Shown: positions 8,734 through 15,463 of the stretch, in pieces
How the letters are laid out: each line of letters starts with the position of its first letter
Position numbering within the stretch: the stretch's first letter is position 1
Assembly: GCA_002162795.1 (NCBI GenBank)
Contig: MAAY01000022.1
Span: forward strand, 4,105 to 40,219
Direction of reading: 5' to 3'
DNA from: Rhodobacterales bacterium 56_14_T64
GTDB taxonomy: Bacteria > Pseudomonadota > Alphaproteobacteria > Rhodobacterales > Rhodobacteraceae
Length of the DNA: 36,115 nucleotides
Translations under genes and position numbers: made by a program
Notes under the pieces: generated by a model
What the model saw: the letters and a program-made list of their open reading frames with translations, nothing else
Database searches by the model: none
Told to the model about the DNA's origin: nothing

Positions 8734-10008
8734 CTAAAGGCGTAAGTCGGATTGTTCCGGGGCCAGAACATATTTCAAATCATACACCACGGCCCCTGTG
8801 CAGCCCAGAGCGCGAATCTGCTCTTCGCCCATGGCGCGGAATTCGTCATGGGCCACGGCCAGAATAATACCACCATAAGTCCCCTGCCCCGGTTCCTGAA
8901 CCAGGTGCAGCCCAAATTCAGCCTTCGCATCACCTATGGCAACATTGGGATCAAACACATCCACCGCGACGCCGAACTCCTCGAGGCCCCGTACGACATC
9001 AATCACCCGCGTATTGCGCAGATCCGGGCAGTTTTCCTTGAAAGTCAGCCCCAGCACCAACACCCGCGCATCGGCCACCTGAATACGGCGCTTTAGCATC
9101 GCTTTGATCATCTGCTGCGCAACATAGTCACCCATGCCATCGTTCAACCGTCGCCCGGCCAGCAAGATTTCAGGGTGGTAGCCAACTTGCTCGGCCTTGT
9201 GGGTCAGATAGTAGGGATCAACGCCAATGCAATGACCGCCTACCAGACCGGGGCGAAACGGCAAAAAGTTCCACTTGCTGCCCGCTGCCCGCAAGACGGC
9301 CTCGGTGTCGATGTCCAGCTTGTTGAAGATCTTCGCCAACTCATTGATCAGCGCAATGTTGATATCGCGCTGGCTGTTCTCTATCACTTTAGCCGCCTCG
9401 GCCACCCGAATACTTTCAGCACGGTAGGTGCCGGCAGTGATGATCTCGCAGTACAGCGCGTCTACACGATCGGCGGTTTCAGGCGTTGAGCCCGAGGTCA
9501 CCTTGACGATTGTGGTCAGCCGATGCGTCTTGTCGCCAGGATTGATCCTCTCGGGGCTATAGCCCACATGGAAATCACGATTGAAGCCCAGCCCAGATTG
9601 CGCCTCAAGGATGGGCACGCAATCCTCTTCGGTGGCGCCGGGGTAAACGGTGGATTCGTAGATAACGATGTCTCCCGGCGCCAGCACACCGCCCACCAGT
9701 TGCGAGGCATGCTTCAGTGGCCCCAAGTCAGGGCGCCGGGTGGCGTCAATCGGGGTTGGCACGGTGACGATATAGATGTTGCTATCGGCAATCTCGGCGG
9801 CATCACTGGTAAAGCTGAGAAATTCGGCTTGTGCCATTTCGCCGGGCTCAATCTCGCGGGTGAGATCATAACCGGTGCGGAGCTGATCAATACGGGTCTG
9901 GTTGATATCAAACCCCACGACGTCTCGTTGCTTGCCAAATTCAACAGCCAGAGGCAGCCCTACATAGCCCAAGCCAATCACACAGATCCGATCCGCCGTC
10001 TTGCTCAT
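8734..10008 (-). CDS. UDP-N-acetylhexosamine-type nucleotide-sugar 6-dehydrogenase
   Basis: A 424-residue protein (431 if GTG at 10029 is used). I prefer ATG at 10006-10008 because homologues begin with a short lead before [18 protein letters not shown], the NAD-binding GxGxxG motif. The catalytic thiol is Cys260 in [16 protein letters not shown], and a [15 protein letters not shown] segment marks the C-terminal UDP-binding domain. These features place it in the UDP-glucose/GDP-mannose dehydrogenase superfamily, closest in motif style to TviB/WbpO/WbpA, which oxidise UDP-GlcNAc or UDP-GalNAc at C6. The exact substrate cannot be told by eye. It is first in the minus-strand polysaccharide-precursor cluster and sits directly beside the replication module. 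The family is certain, the substrate moderately so. Confidence 0.9.
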   Translation of the reverse strand: MSKTADRICVIGLGYVGLPLAVEFGKQRDVVGFDINQTRIDQLRTGYDLTREIEPGEMAQAEFLSFTSDAAEIADSNIYIVTVPTPIDATRRPDLGPLKHASQLVGGVLAPGDIVIYESTVYPGATEEDCVPILEAQSGLGFNRDFHVGYSPERINPGDKTHRLTTIVKVTSGSTPETADRVDALYCEIITAGTYRAESIRVAEAAKVIENSQRDINIALINELAKIFNKLDIDTEAVLRAAGSKWNFLPFRPGLVGGHCIGVDPYYLTHKAEQVGYHPEILLAGRRLNDGMGDYVAQQMIKAMLKRRIQVADARVLVLGLTFKENCPDLRNTRVIDVVRGLEEFGVAVDVFDPNVAIGDAKAEFGLHLVQEPGQGTYGGIILAVAHDEFRAMGEEQIRALGCTGAVVYDLKYVLAPEQSDLRL

Positions 10009-10085
10009 CTCTTGCCTGCTCCTGCTCACCGGGAAACCTTACACCTGCTGTCCCTCCTATAAGTCGCGGCATGCCACCGCAACCT

Positions 10086-10769
10086 TCAGGACAGCACTAC
10101 AATTTCGCTGACATCCGAATCCACATCGCGACAGGCGGCCAGCAGGCGCGGCACCAGATGAGCCATCACATAGGTGGCGTGGAACCGACTGGGCGCCATC
10201 AAGGTCAGCCGCCCCCCTGCCCTCCCCTGCCGGGTAAGCGATTGAATCCACGACGCGTAGCTGGCCGGGTCCTCGGCGTGCATCAACCCCTTGGTCAGCG
10301 ACCACTCGCTGCCATCTGACAAATCCGGTGCTGGCGCCGGGCTGCTGATTGGCAGCGGAACCACATTGCTGGGTTTGGCGTCATCGCCGCTGAGGCGCTG
10401 TTCAAAGTCCGGGCCCACTGCTGCCCATATGCTTTGAGTGTCGCTGAGTATCCGTTCTAAGTTAATCCCGTACTCACTGACCCTGCCCCGCGAGCCCTGC
10501 CGTTTGACCACCAGCCAGCCCAAGGCGCGCAGTTTGGCCATCTCGCGTTTGACTGTGCGCTCGTCCACATGCCACATCCGCGCCATCTCGCGCTGACCCA
10601 CCGCCAGCTCATCACGGGTCCAATTGTAGCGTGCTGTAATCAAAGTCATAAACCGTAGCACCAAACGTTGTTTACCCTTATCCAACGCCAAGGCATGCGT
10701 TCCCAGCGCCGTGAGAATATCATATTTGATGACCGTGGCATTACGCCCGGCTGGTTTACTGGCAAGCAT
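10086..10769 (-). CDS. DnaA-like plasmid replication initiator
   Basis: A 227-residue protein from ATG 10767-10769 (GTG at 10772 is also possible; GAGGG lies upstream). The N-terminal half has a winged-helix pattern (YNWTRDELAVGQREMARMW, HVDERTVKREMAKLRALGWL, then the wing VVKRQGSRGRVSEYGINL). After a proline-rich linker, residues about 155-227 resemble DnaA domain I (EDPASYASWIQSLTRQG, then LTLMAPSRFHATYVMAHLVP). This is the layout of the 'DnaA-like' replicases described on Roseobacter plasmids; it lacks the AAA+ and box-binding domains of true DnaA. It is divergent from parA across about 550 bases of repeat-rich DNA that probably holds the origin. It should set copy number and compatibility group. 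The call rests on architecture and context. Confidence 0.8.
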   Translation of the reverse strand: MLASKPAGRNATVIKYDILTALGTHALALDKGKQRLVLRFMTLITARYNWTRDELAVGQREMARMWHVDERTVKREMAKLRALGWLVVKRQGSRGRVSEYGINLERILSDTQSIWAAVGPDFEQRLSGDDAKPSNVVPLPISSPAPAPDLSDGSEWSLTKGLMHAEDPASYASWIQSLTRQGRAGGRLTLMAPSRFHATYVMAHLVPRLLAACRDVDSDVSEIVVLS

Positions 10770-11017
10770 CACTGCCCTCGTGTTAACAGACCCGCACCTC
10801 GGGAGGTCGGTACCTCATATGTCCCGGCTTCACTGGCCCAGATCTTGGAGAGACGTTTTGCGTGTATTGAACCTTGGCATTGCCGTGAACTGGATCAACT
10901 CAGCGCTTTTCGTCTTTGTTAACTGATTTGCGTCCTTTTGCTCGATTCTGTCAAGCACTCAGTAATTTGTGGTCCGCCCCTAATCCCTATTTCAAAAGAA
11001 ATATTGGTATTATAGGT

Positions 11018-11100
11018 ATTAGGGGACATTCAGGCTGTCCCCTAATGGCGCGAAAATGTCCCCCAATATGCAGTGTGGGGTCAAATCATGTCCCCCTAAA
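11018..11100. repeat. Iteron-like cluster, motif TGTCCCCYAAT
   Basis: Four motif copies in 83 bases: ATTAGGGGACA at 11018-11028 (reverse), TGTCCCCTAAT at 11036-11046 (forward, forming a perfect 11-bp inverted repeat with a 7-base spacer), TGTCCCCCAAT at 11057-11067, and a looser TGTCCCCCTAAA at 11089-11100. A partial CCCCTAAT lies at 10977-10984. They could be initiator-binding iterons or ParB/ParA control sites; the sequence does not tell which. Confidence 0.6.
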
Positions 11101-11188
11101 TAGGCTCAATTCATCAAGGGTTTCGAATCACATCCGGCGTCTTTCTCCGAATCGGTAGACCTCTGTTGGTGCAACTATACAGGGCTGC

Positions 11189-11202
11189 GTCCCCGCGGGG
11201 AC
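11189..11202. promoter_or_regulatory. parS-like palindrome, intergenic copy
   Basis: GTCCCCGCGGGGAC is a perfect 14-bp palindrome about 120 bases upstream of parA. It is the core of the 16-bp TGTCCCCGCGGGGACA found inside parA and parB, but here the outermost T is replaced by C. A ParB-binding centromere is the likely role (inference). Confidence 0.65.
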
Positions 11203-11324
11203 AGCAGGGCTCCCAACACGATAATAGCTTTTGCGTTTTTTGCAAATTGGGCGTAATTGAGGAGCAAGGCGGAATTTGCGTCCACTTATAAGATGCAAAC
11301 GTTGAGCAGAGATGAGGAAGCCAA

Positions 11325-12629
11325 ATGTTTACCCACCAAGACCTGTCGCAGATGCAGGCCAAGTCGCTTAAGATGCAGAGCTGGATCCGACAGCAGACCT
11401 TTTCTCCCGAGATGGAAAAAAAGCTGCGCCGCTTCTCCAGTTGGGAGGTGGCTGAGCTGATCTTCAAAGTCAATCAATCCACCCTGCGCGGACGGCTGGC
11501 GGCGGATCCCAGCTTGCCCCAAGGCTTGGTTGAGGCCGACGGCCGCCAGCGCTGGTACTCGCTCGAAGAGATAAACGAGCTGCGGCGCCGCCTTAAGGTG
11601 AACCGAAAATCACTGATGCCGGACCGACCAGCTGGCAAACGGGCGCTGCGGGTGGCGATTTCGAACTTCAAAGGCGGCGCTGGCAAATCCACCGTGGCGT
11701 TGCACTTTGCCCATGCGGCGGCGCTGGACGGCTACCGGGTGCTTTGCGTTGATTTCGATCCGCAGGCCACCTTGTCACATTCCATGGGCCTGAACGACGT
11801 GACCGAGGATTACACCGTCTGGGGCATCATGGCCCGCGATCTGGTGCGCGAGACCGAGCGGATGAATGCCAGTGCCCAGGGCGCTGAGTCGGGCGCTGCC
11901 CTGCCCCAGCGTCGCCTGCCCGAGGCGATCACCGATATGGGGTTGCAGGATCTGCGGGTCAGCGATTTTATCAAATCCACCAGCTGGCCGACCATCGATT
12001 TGGTGCCCAGCTGTGCCAATGCTGCTTTTGTTGAATTTGCCAGTGCACAATACCGCCATCTCAATCCCGAGTGGTCGTTCTTTGCTGCCGTGTCACGCTA
12101 CCTTGATCAGATCCCGGCCGAAGATTACGACTTGATGATTTTCGATTGCCCGCCGGCAATTGGTTACCAATCTATGAACGCGGTGTTCGCCGCCGACATG
12201 CTCTATATACCCTCCGGCCCCGGCTACTGGGAATATGACAGCACCACGTCGTTCATCGGTCAGTTGTCCGAGGCGCTGGAGGATCTGTCAGCCTTCAACG
12301 GTGTTGTCCCCGCGGGGACAGCCACTTTGCCCAAGGTGTTTCAGGACGTGCGCTTTCTGCTGACGCGTTACGAGTCAGGCAATGATCTGCATCGGGCTAT
12401 GCGCGATGCCTTTGGTAATGTGTTTGGTGAACGGCTGGCGGAACACCCGATTGAAATGACCCGCGCGGTTGAGCAATCCGGTCGCTTCCTCAGCTCGATT
12501 TACGAGATCGATTATCGCGACATGACCCGAGAAACCTGGCGACGGGCGCGCGCGTCCTTTGATCAGGCTTACGCCGAATTCAAAACCAACGCTCTGTTGG
12601 CTTGGGATGGGTTGGAGGATGAGAGATGA
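11325..12629 (+). CDS. parA: ParA-type plasmid partition ATPase
   Basis: A 434-residue protein starting at ATG 11325. The N-terminal 110 residues carry a helix-turn-helix region (FSSWEVAELIFKVNQSTLRG, then RQRWYSLEEINELRRRL) like that of P1-type and RepA-type ParA proteins, which lets them repress their own operon. The ATPase domain begins ISNFKGGAGKSTVALHFAHA with the deviant Walker A box KGGAGKST at 116-123, followed by CVDFDPQATLSHSMG and YDLMIFDCPPAIGYQSMNAV (Walker B region). It moves plasmid DNA on the nucleoid together with ParB. Its last four bases overlap the parB start (ATGA), so the two are translationally coupled. Residues 328-332 (VPAGT) are encoded by a parS-like palindrome. Very sure of family. 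Confidence 0.95.
   Translation: MFTHQDLSQMQAKSLKMQSWIRQQTFSPEMEKKLRRFSSWEVAELIFKVNQSTLRGRLAADPSLPQGLVEADGRQRWYSLEEINELRRRLKVNRKSLMPDRPAGKRALRVAISNFKGGAGKSTVALHFAHAAALDGYRVLCVDFDPQATLSHSMGLNDVTEDYTVWGIMARDLVRETERMNASAQGAESGAALPQRRLPEAITDMGLQDLRVSDFIKSTSWPTIDLVPSCANAAFVEFASAQYRHLNPEWSFFAAVSRYLDQIPAEDYDLMIFDCPPAIGYQSMNAVFAADMLYIPSGPGYWEYDSTTSFIGQLSEALEDLSAFNGVVPAGTATLPKVFQDVRFLLTRYESGNDLHRAMRDAFGNVFGERLAEHPIEMTRAVEQSGRFLSSIYEIDYRDMTRETWRRARASFDQAYAEFKTNALLAWDGLEDER
12305..12320. promoter_or_regulatory. parS-like palindrome inside parA
   Basis: A perfect 16-bp palindrome TGTCCCCGCGGGGACA within the parA coding sequence, read as VPAGT (residues 328-332). Same sequence as the copy in the 3' part of parB. 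Confidence 0.7.
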
Positions 12630-13732
12630 GCAAACGCCGCGTTTTTGATATCAACTTTCCCTCGGACCCGCCCGAACCCGCTGCCGCATCTGTCCCTGCG
12701 GGGACAGATGCGGCCCCTGCCCCCGAACCCCGACGCGGGCCGATGGCCACGGCGATTTCGGAAAATGCCGATGCTCTGAAAACTCGTGCGAACGCCGAGC
12801 AGAAAATCCGCGCTGAAAATGATCGCCTCGCGCATGAATTTGTGCGGCTAAAGAAACTGGGGCTGGTGGTAGATCGCATTCCTTTGGGTCTCATAAAGAC
12901 CACCAAACTGACCCGCGATCGCAGTCAAAGTCGTGACCCTGAGTTGGACGAACTGATTTCTTCAATCCGCAGCCTGGGCCTGTCGAACCCGATTCGAGTG
13001 GAGCAAGACGGTGACGGCTATCAGTTGGTTCAGGGGTATCGTCGTCTGTCGGCTTATCGCGCATTGTACCAGGAAACCGGCGACGCACTCTTTGCCACCA
13101 TTCCTGCCGGTTTGGTGGCGCATGGTGAAACCTTGCAAGGTCTCTACCGGCGTATGGTCGACGAAAATCTGGTGCGCCGTGACATCTCGTTTGCGGAAAT
13201 GGCGCAACTGGCGCTGAACTATCTGCAGGACAGTGGCACCGAAGCCACCACCCTGGAACAGGCCATTGGCACGCTCTATGCTTCGACCGGGCGGCAGAAA
13301 CGCAGCTATGTGCGCCACTTTGCCGAGCTACTGGAAAAGATAGGTAGCGATTTGAAATTCGCCGAGGTGATCCCCCGTGCCTTGGGACTGGATCTGAAAA
13401 AACACTTGGGTGAGGATGCGTCTTTACGGGCGGCGCTGCGTCAGCAATTGCAACAAGCACAGCCACAAACCTCCGAGGCGGAGCTGGCCATTCTGCGTGC
13501 AGCTCTGGAGCGCCCCAGCAACCGAACCCCAAAAGTTTCGGCGCGGGTGGACAGTGCCAAAACCACCCTGCGCTGCACTGTCCCCGCGGGGACAGTGCGC
13601 TGTCTGGCGCGCAATGGCCGGATTGAAATGGCAATGGAGAAAGACTTCTCGACCATCGATCAGCGTCGTCTAGAGGGCGCAATTGCTGCCTTCTTTGAGG
13701 CATTAGCCGCAGAAGGGGAGGGTGAAGCCTAG
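12626..13732 (+). CDS. parB: ParB-type partition protein
   Basis: A 368-residue protein overlapping parA by four bases. A short Pro/Ala-rich N-terminus precedes a lysine/arginine-rich helix (AEQKIRAENDRLAHEFVRLK). The ParB/Srx fold follows at about 90-165 (DPELDELISSIRSLGLSNPI, then LVQGYRRLSAYRALYQETG), carrying a GYRR variant of the GxRR CTP-binding motif. Next come NLVRRDISFAEMAQLALNYL and a helix-turn-helix region. It should bind the palindromic centromere sites and work with ParA in segregation. Two TGTCCCC palindromes lie within its own gene, both encoding VPAGT (residues 23-27 and 319-323). The family is certain; CTP binding is inferred from the family. Confidence 0.93.
   Translation: MSKRRVFDINFPSDPPEPAAASVPAGTDAAPAPEPRRGPMATAISENADALKTRANAEQKIRAENDRLAHEFVRLKKLGLVVDRIPLGLIKTTKLTRDRSQSRDPELDELISSIRSLGLSNPIRVEQDGDGYQLVQGYRRLSAYRALYQETGDALFATIPAGLVAHGETLQGLYRRMVDENLVRRDISFAEMAQLALNYLQDSGTEATTLEQAIGTLYASTGRQKRSYVRHFAELLEKIGSDLKFAEVIPRALGLDLKKHLGEDASLRAALRQQLQQAQPQTSEAELAILRAALERPSNRTPKVSARVDSAKTTLRCTVPAGTVRCLARNGRIEMAMEKDFSTIDQRRLEGAIAAFFEALAAEGEGEA
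12683..12714. promoter_or_regulatory. Extended parS-like palindrome in 5' part of parB
   Basis: A 32-bp inverted repeat with a single mismatched pair, centred on TGTCCCTGCGGGGACA at 12691-12706. The core differs from the consensus by one base. It lies in the variable, Pro/Ala-rich N-terminal coding part of parB. Confidence 0.65.
13575..13598. promoter_or_regulatory. Extended parS-like palindrome in 3' part of parB
   Basis: A 24-bp perfect palindrome whose centre is TGTCCCCGCGGGGACA at 13579-13594, flanked by GCAC and GTGC. It encodes VPAGT at residues 319-323 of ParB. Confidence 0.7.
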
Positions 13733-13745
13733 GGGGATCGCTTTG

Positions 13746-13785
13746 CAAGAACAGGCTCTAAACCGCTTGTTAGATCCTGTTCTTG
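13746..13785. terminator. Hairpin after parB
   Basis: Arms 13746-13761 (CAAGAACAGGCTCTAA) and 13770-13785 pair over 16 bases with one mismatch, loop ACCGCTTG, 14 bases after the parB stop. A terminator is likely from position, though no T tract follows. A third copy of the arm sequence lies at 8722-8737. Confidence 0.5.
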
Positions 13786-14237
13786 TGAGATGACCCTAGG
13801 CTAGTTTTGCGAAAGTGAATGGATGTTGCCCTTTAGCACTGGCTGTAGGATCTCTGATCCTGCGTGGCAGTACCTGAGGATTGGCGAGACCGTAAACTGG
13901 ATTTCCGGTCCGCTGCACAAAAGGAAACGGACCTATTATCTGCGACTTTTTCTTCTGCTGCAGATTCTGACTGGCGGGCTGCTATGTCTAAAGAACGCTA
14001 CACAAAAATAGGGAGTTATAGTGTTTTTGTAGGAGCAAAGTGCTGTGGAAAAAACCATTGTATTGTGCCAACGGGTCGACACGTGCCGGAAATGCTTCGC
14101 AAATTACTGTTTCTAGTCAATAATTTGTAGAACGGATGCCGCAAGGCTGCCTGGCACCATCCGTTCCTATGTGTCGATCCAACTAGCAGGGTAGCCCGTC
14201 ACATTTCCCCCGCGCAAAGGCGGTAGGGCAGGGGAGA
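13786..14237. other. Gene-poor spacer
   Basis: About 450 bases between the parB hairpin and the end of the YceI-OmpA gene. Two short overlapping open frames exist on the plus strand (13823-14011 and 13864-14130, the latter starting GTG), but neither product has recognisable motifs, a good ribosome-binding site or domain-like composition. I see no RNA gene or insertion-sequence end. It may be degenerate DNA bordering the replication module. Confidence 0.4.
14131..14165. terminator. Possible terminator hairpin after the YceI-OmpA gene
   Basis: Arms AACGGATG (14131-14138) and CATCCGTT (14158-14165) pair perfectly, with an additional GCC/GGC pair inside. It lies about 70 bases beyond the stop of the minus-strand gene. 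Weak stem, no clear T run. Confidence 0.3.
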
Positions 14238-15275
14238 TTAGTTCACTACCGAGAATTCGATACGACGGTTCTTGGCCCTGTTCTGTGCGGTGTTGTTGGA
14301 CACCAAGGGTTGTGTCTCGCCGTACCCAGTCACTTTCATCCGAGTTTCGGGAATTCCTTTGCCCGCCAGGTAACCGGACACGGCATTGGCACGCTGCTCG
14401 CTCAGCCTCAAATTCCAGGCCGCTTTACCCTGGCTATCGGTGTGACCGCCAATTTCGATGACCAGATCCGGGCAGCGGCTGACGATATCATACAGGCTGT
14501 CCAAAAGAGCTGTTGAACTGGCCGCAAGTTTGGCAGCCGATGGGGCAAAATTGATGCTGCCAGTGCGTGACAGGATCTCAAACCGGCCTACACAGGCAGT
14601 CCGATCAAAATTGCCTTCGGTTTCCAGCGCCGCCGAGGCTGATACAACGGAGGCCGCCAATGGCGCGGCTGATCCAGGTGTAGTGCGGTCAAAGGTCAGG
14701 TTCAGACTGACAATGGCCAGCGGCGTGATTGTCACGCCGGCCGCTTCTTCCAGTTTGACCTTGCCGCCTTCCAGTCCGAAATCCTTCATCAGAATGGGGA
14801 TCGGCTTGACCGTGGCGACGTTAATTCGGTCGTTGGTCAGTAAGGACACGATGACAGGTGCACTCATGTCGGCCTTAACTCCATGCAATGAAAGGGAAAA
14901 TGGCAATGTAACCTCTTTGCGACGTGAGGTTGGCAATTCTGCCAACACGGCGGCGTCCAGATGTGTCGTTATCACGGCCTGGGGATGCATAAAGGTTTCA
15001 AAGAATAAGAATCGCATCCGCACATTGCGCAAATCCACCTTGGTATCGACTGAATCCAACGCGATGGTCAGCACAGCGGTGCCGTCTTCGCTGATCTGAC
15101 CATTCACCGTGGCAAAGCTGTTGGTTTCGGCAATATGACCCTTTTTGATCGACATATAAGTGATGTTGGAGGCCGCCTGATCCAGCTGCCACCCGTTTTC
15201 AAACGGGTTTTGTGCGAGCAGAAAACCGGGTGAGAAAATTAGAAATAAAGCAAGTAGAGACGGGAGCAGCCGCAT
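14238..15275 (-). CDS. Secreted YceI-domain / OmpA-domain fusion protein
   Basis: Starting at ATG 15273-15275 gives 345 residues beginning with a clear signal peptide (MRLLPSLLALFLIFSPGFLLA). A longer frame to 15329 would add 18 residues that spoil the signal. Residues about 25-200 resemble YceI: GWQLDQAASNITYMSIKKGH, VDLRNVRMRFLFFE, then VTLPFSLSLHGVKADMSAP, a lipocalin-like barrel that binds isoprenoid-type lipids in known members. Residues about 240-345 form an OmpA-like peptidoglycan-binding domain: FAPSAAKLAASS, VIEIGGHTDSQGKAAWNLRL, SEQRANAV, TGYGETQPLVSNNTAQNRAK and NRRIEFSV, with the Asp and Arg that clasp diaminopimelate. The protein should sit in the periplasm attached to peptidoglycan. 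It is divergent from the caspase gene, 188 bases apart. Both domain calls are good; the role is unknown. Confidence 0.85.
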   Translation of the reverse strand: MRLLPSLLALFLIFSPGFLLAQNPFENGWQLDQAASNITYMSIKKGHIAETNSFATVNGQISEDGTAVLTIALDSVDTKVDLRNVRMRFLFFETFMHPQAVITTHLDAAVLAELPTSRRKEVTLPFSLSLHGVKADMSAPVIVSLLTNDRINVATVKPIPILMKDFGLEGGKVKLEEAAGVTITPLAIVSLNLTFDRTTPGSAAPLAASVVSASAALETEGNFDRTACVGRFEILSRTGSINFAPSAAKLAASSTALLDSLYDIVSRCPDLVIEIGGHTDSQGKAAWNLRLSEQRANAVSGYLAGKGIPETRMKVTGYGETQPLVSNNTAQNRAKNRRIEFSVVN

Positions 15276-15463
15276 AACGATGTCACTTTCAAAACAGATT
15301 GAAACCGAAACCTTGGCATTAACTGCCAAAGCACAAAAATAGCGTGATGCTGCTATACTAACAGGAAACTTGCACCTTTAGGCAAGGAGCGCGATAGTTT
15401 GCTAACAGTTTTCTGGCAGACTACTGTGGCGCGGCTGTAAGATATCTCGTTGGAGTAAAAAGT
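15276..15463. promoter_or_regulatory. Divergent promoter region with inverted-repeat operator candidate
   Basis: 188 bases between two divergent starts. TTGGCA-TTAAC-TGCCAA at 15313-15329 is a perfect 6-bp inverted repeat with a 5-base spacer, a plausible regulator site. TATACT at 15354-15359 could be a -10 box for the caspase gene. The caspase GTG start is preceded by TTGGAGT (GGAG about 9 bases upstream). Confidence 0.4.

Larger units (their letters stand above)
10773..11324. other. Probable replication origin and partition/regulatory region
   Basis: The 552-base divergent interval between the initiator gene and parA has no convincing gene. It is AT-richer than its surroundings and contains several copies of the motif TGTCCCCYAAT, a perfect inverted repeat of that motif, runs such as GGTATTATAGGTATT near 11005-11020, and one TGTCCCC palindrome near 11189-11202. 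Position and repeats make it the best candidate for oriV plus parAB promoter. No classical TTATCCACA DnaA box was seen. parA is preceded by AGATGAGGAAGCCAA. Confidence 0.55.

Noticed and set aside
10086-10769. Chromosomal DnaA
   Set aside because: Only a domain-I-like segment is present; it lacks the AAA+ ATPase and the DnaA-box-binding domain.
13864-14130. 88-codon open frame in the spacer after parB
   Set aside because: No motif, weak start context, and an overlapping alternative frame; kept only as a mention within the spacer.
13733-14237. Possible insertion-sequence remnant
   Set aside because: No terminal inverted repeats with target duplication and no transposase-like segment could be seen; the hairpin fits a terminator better.
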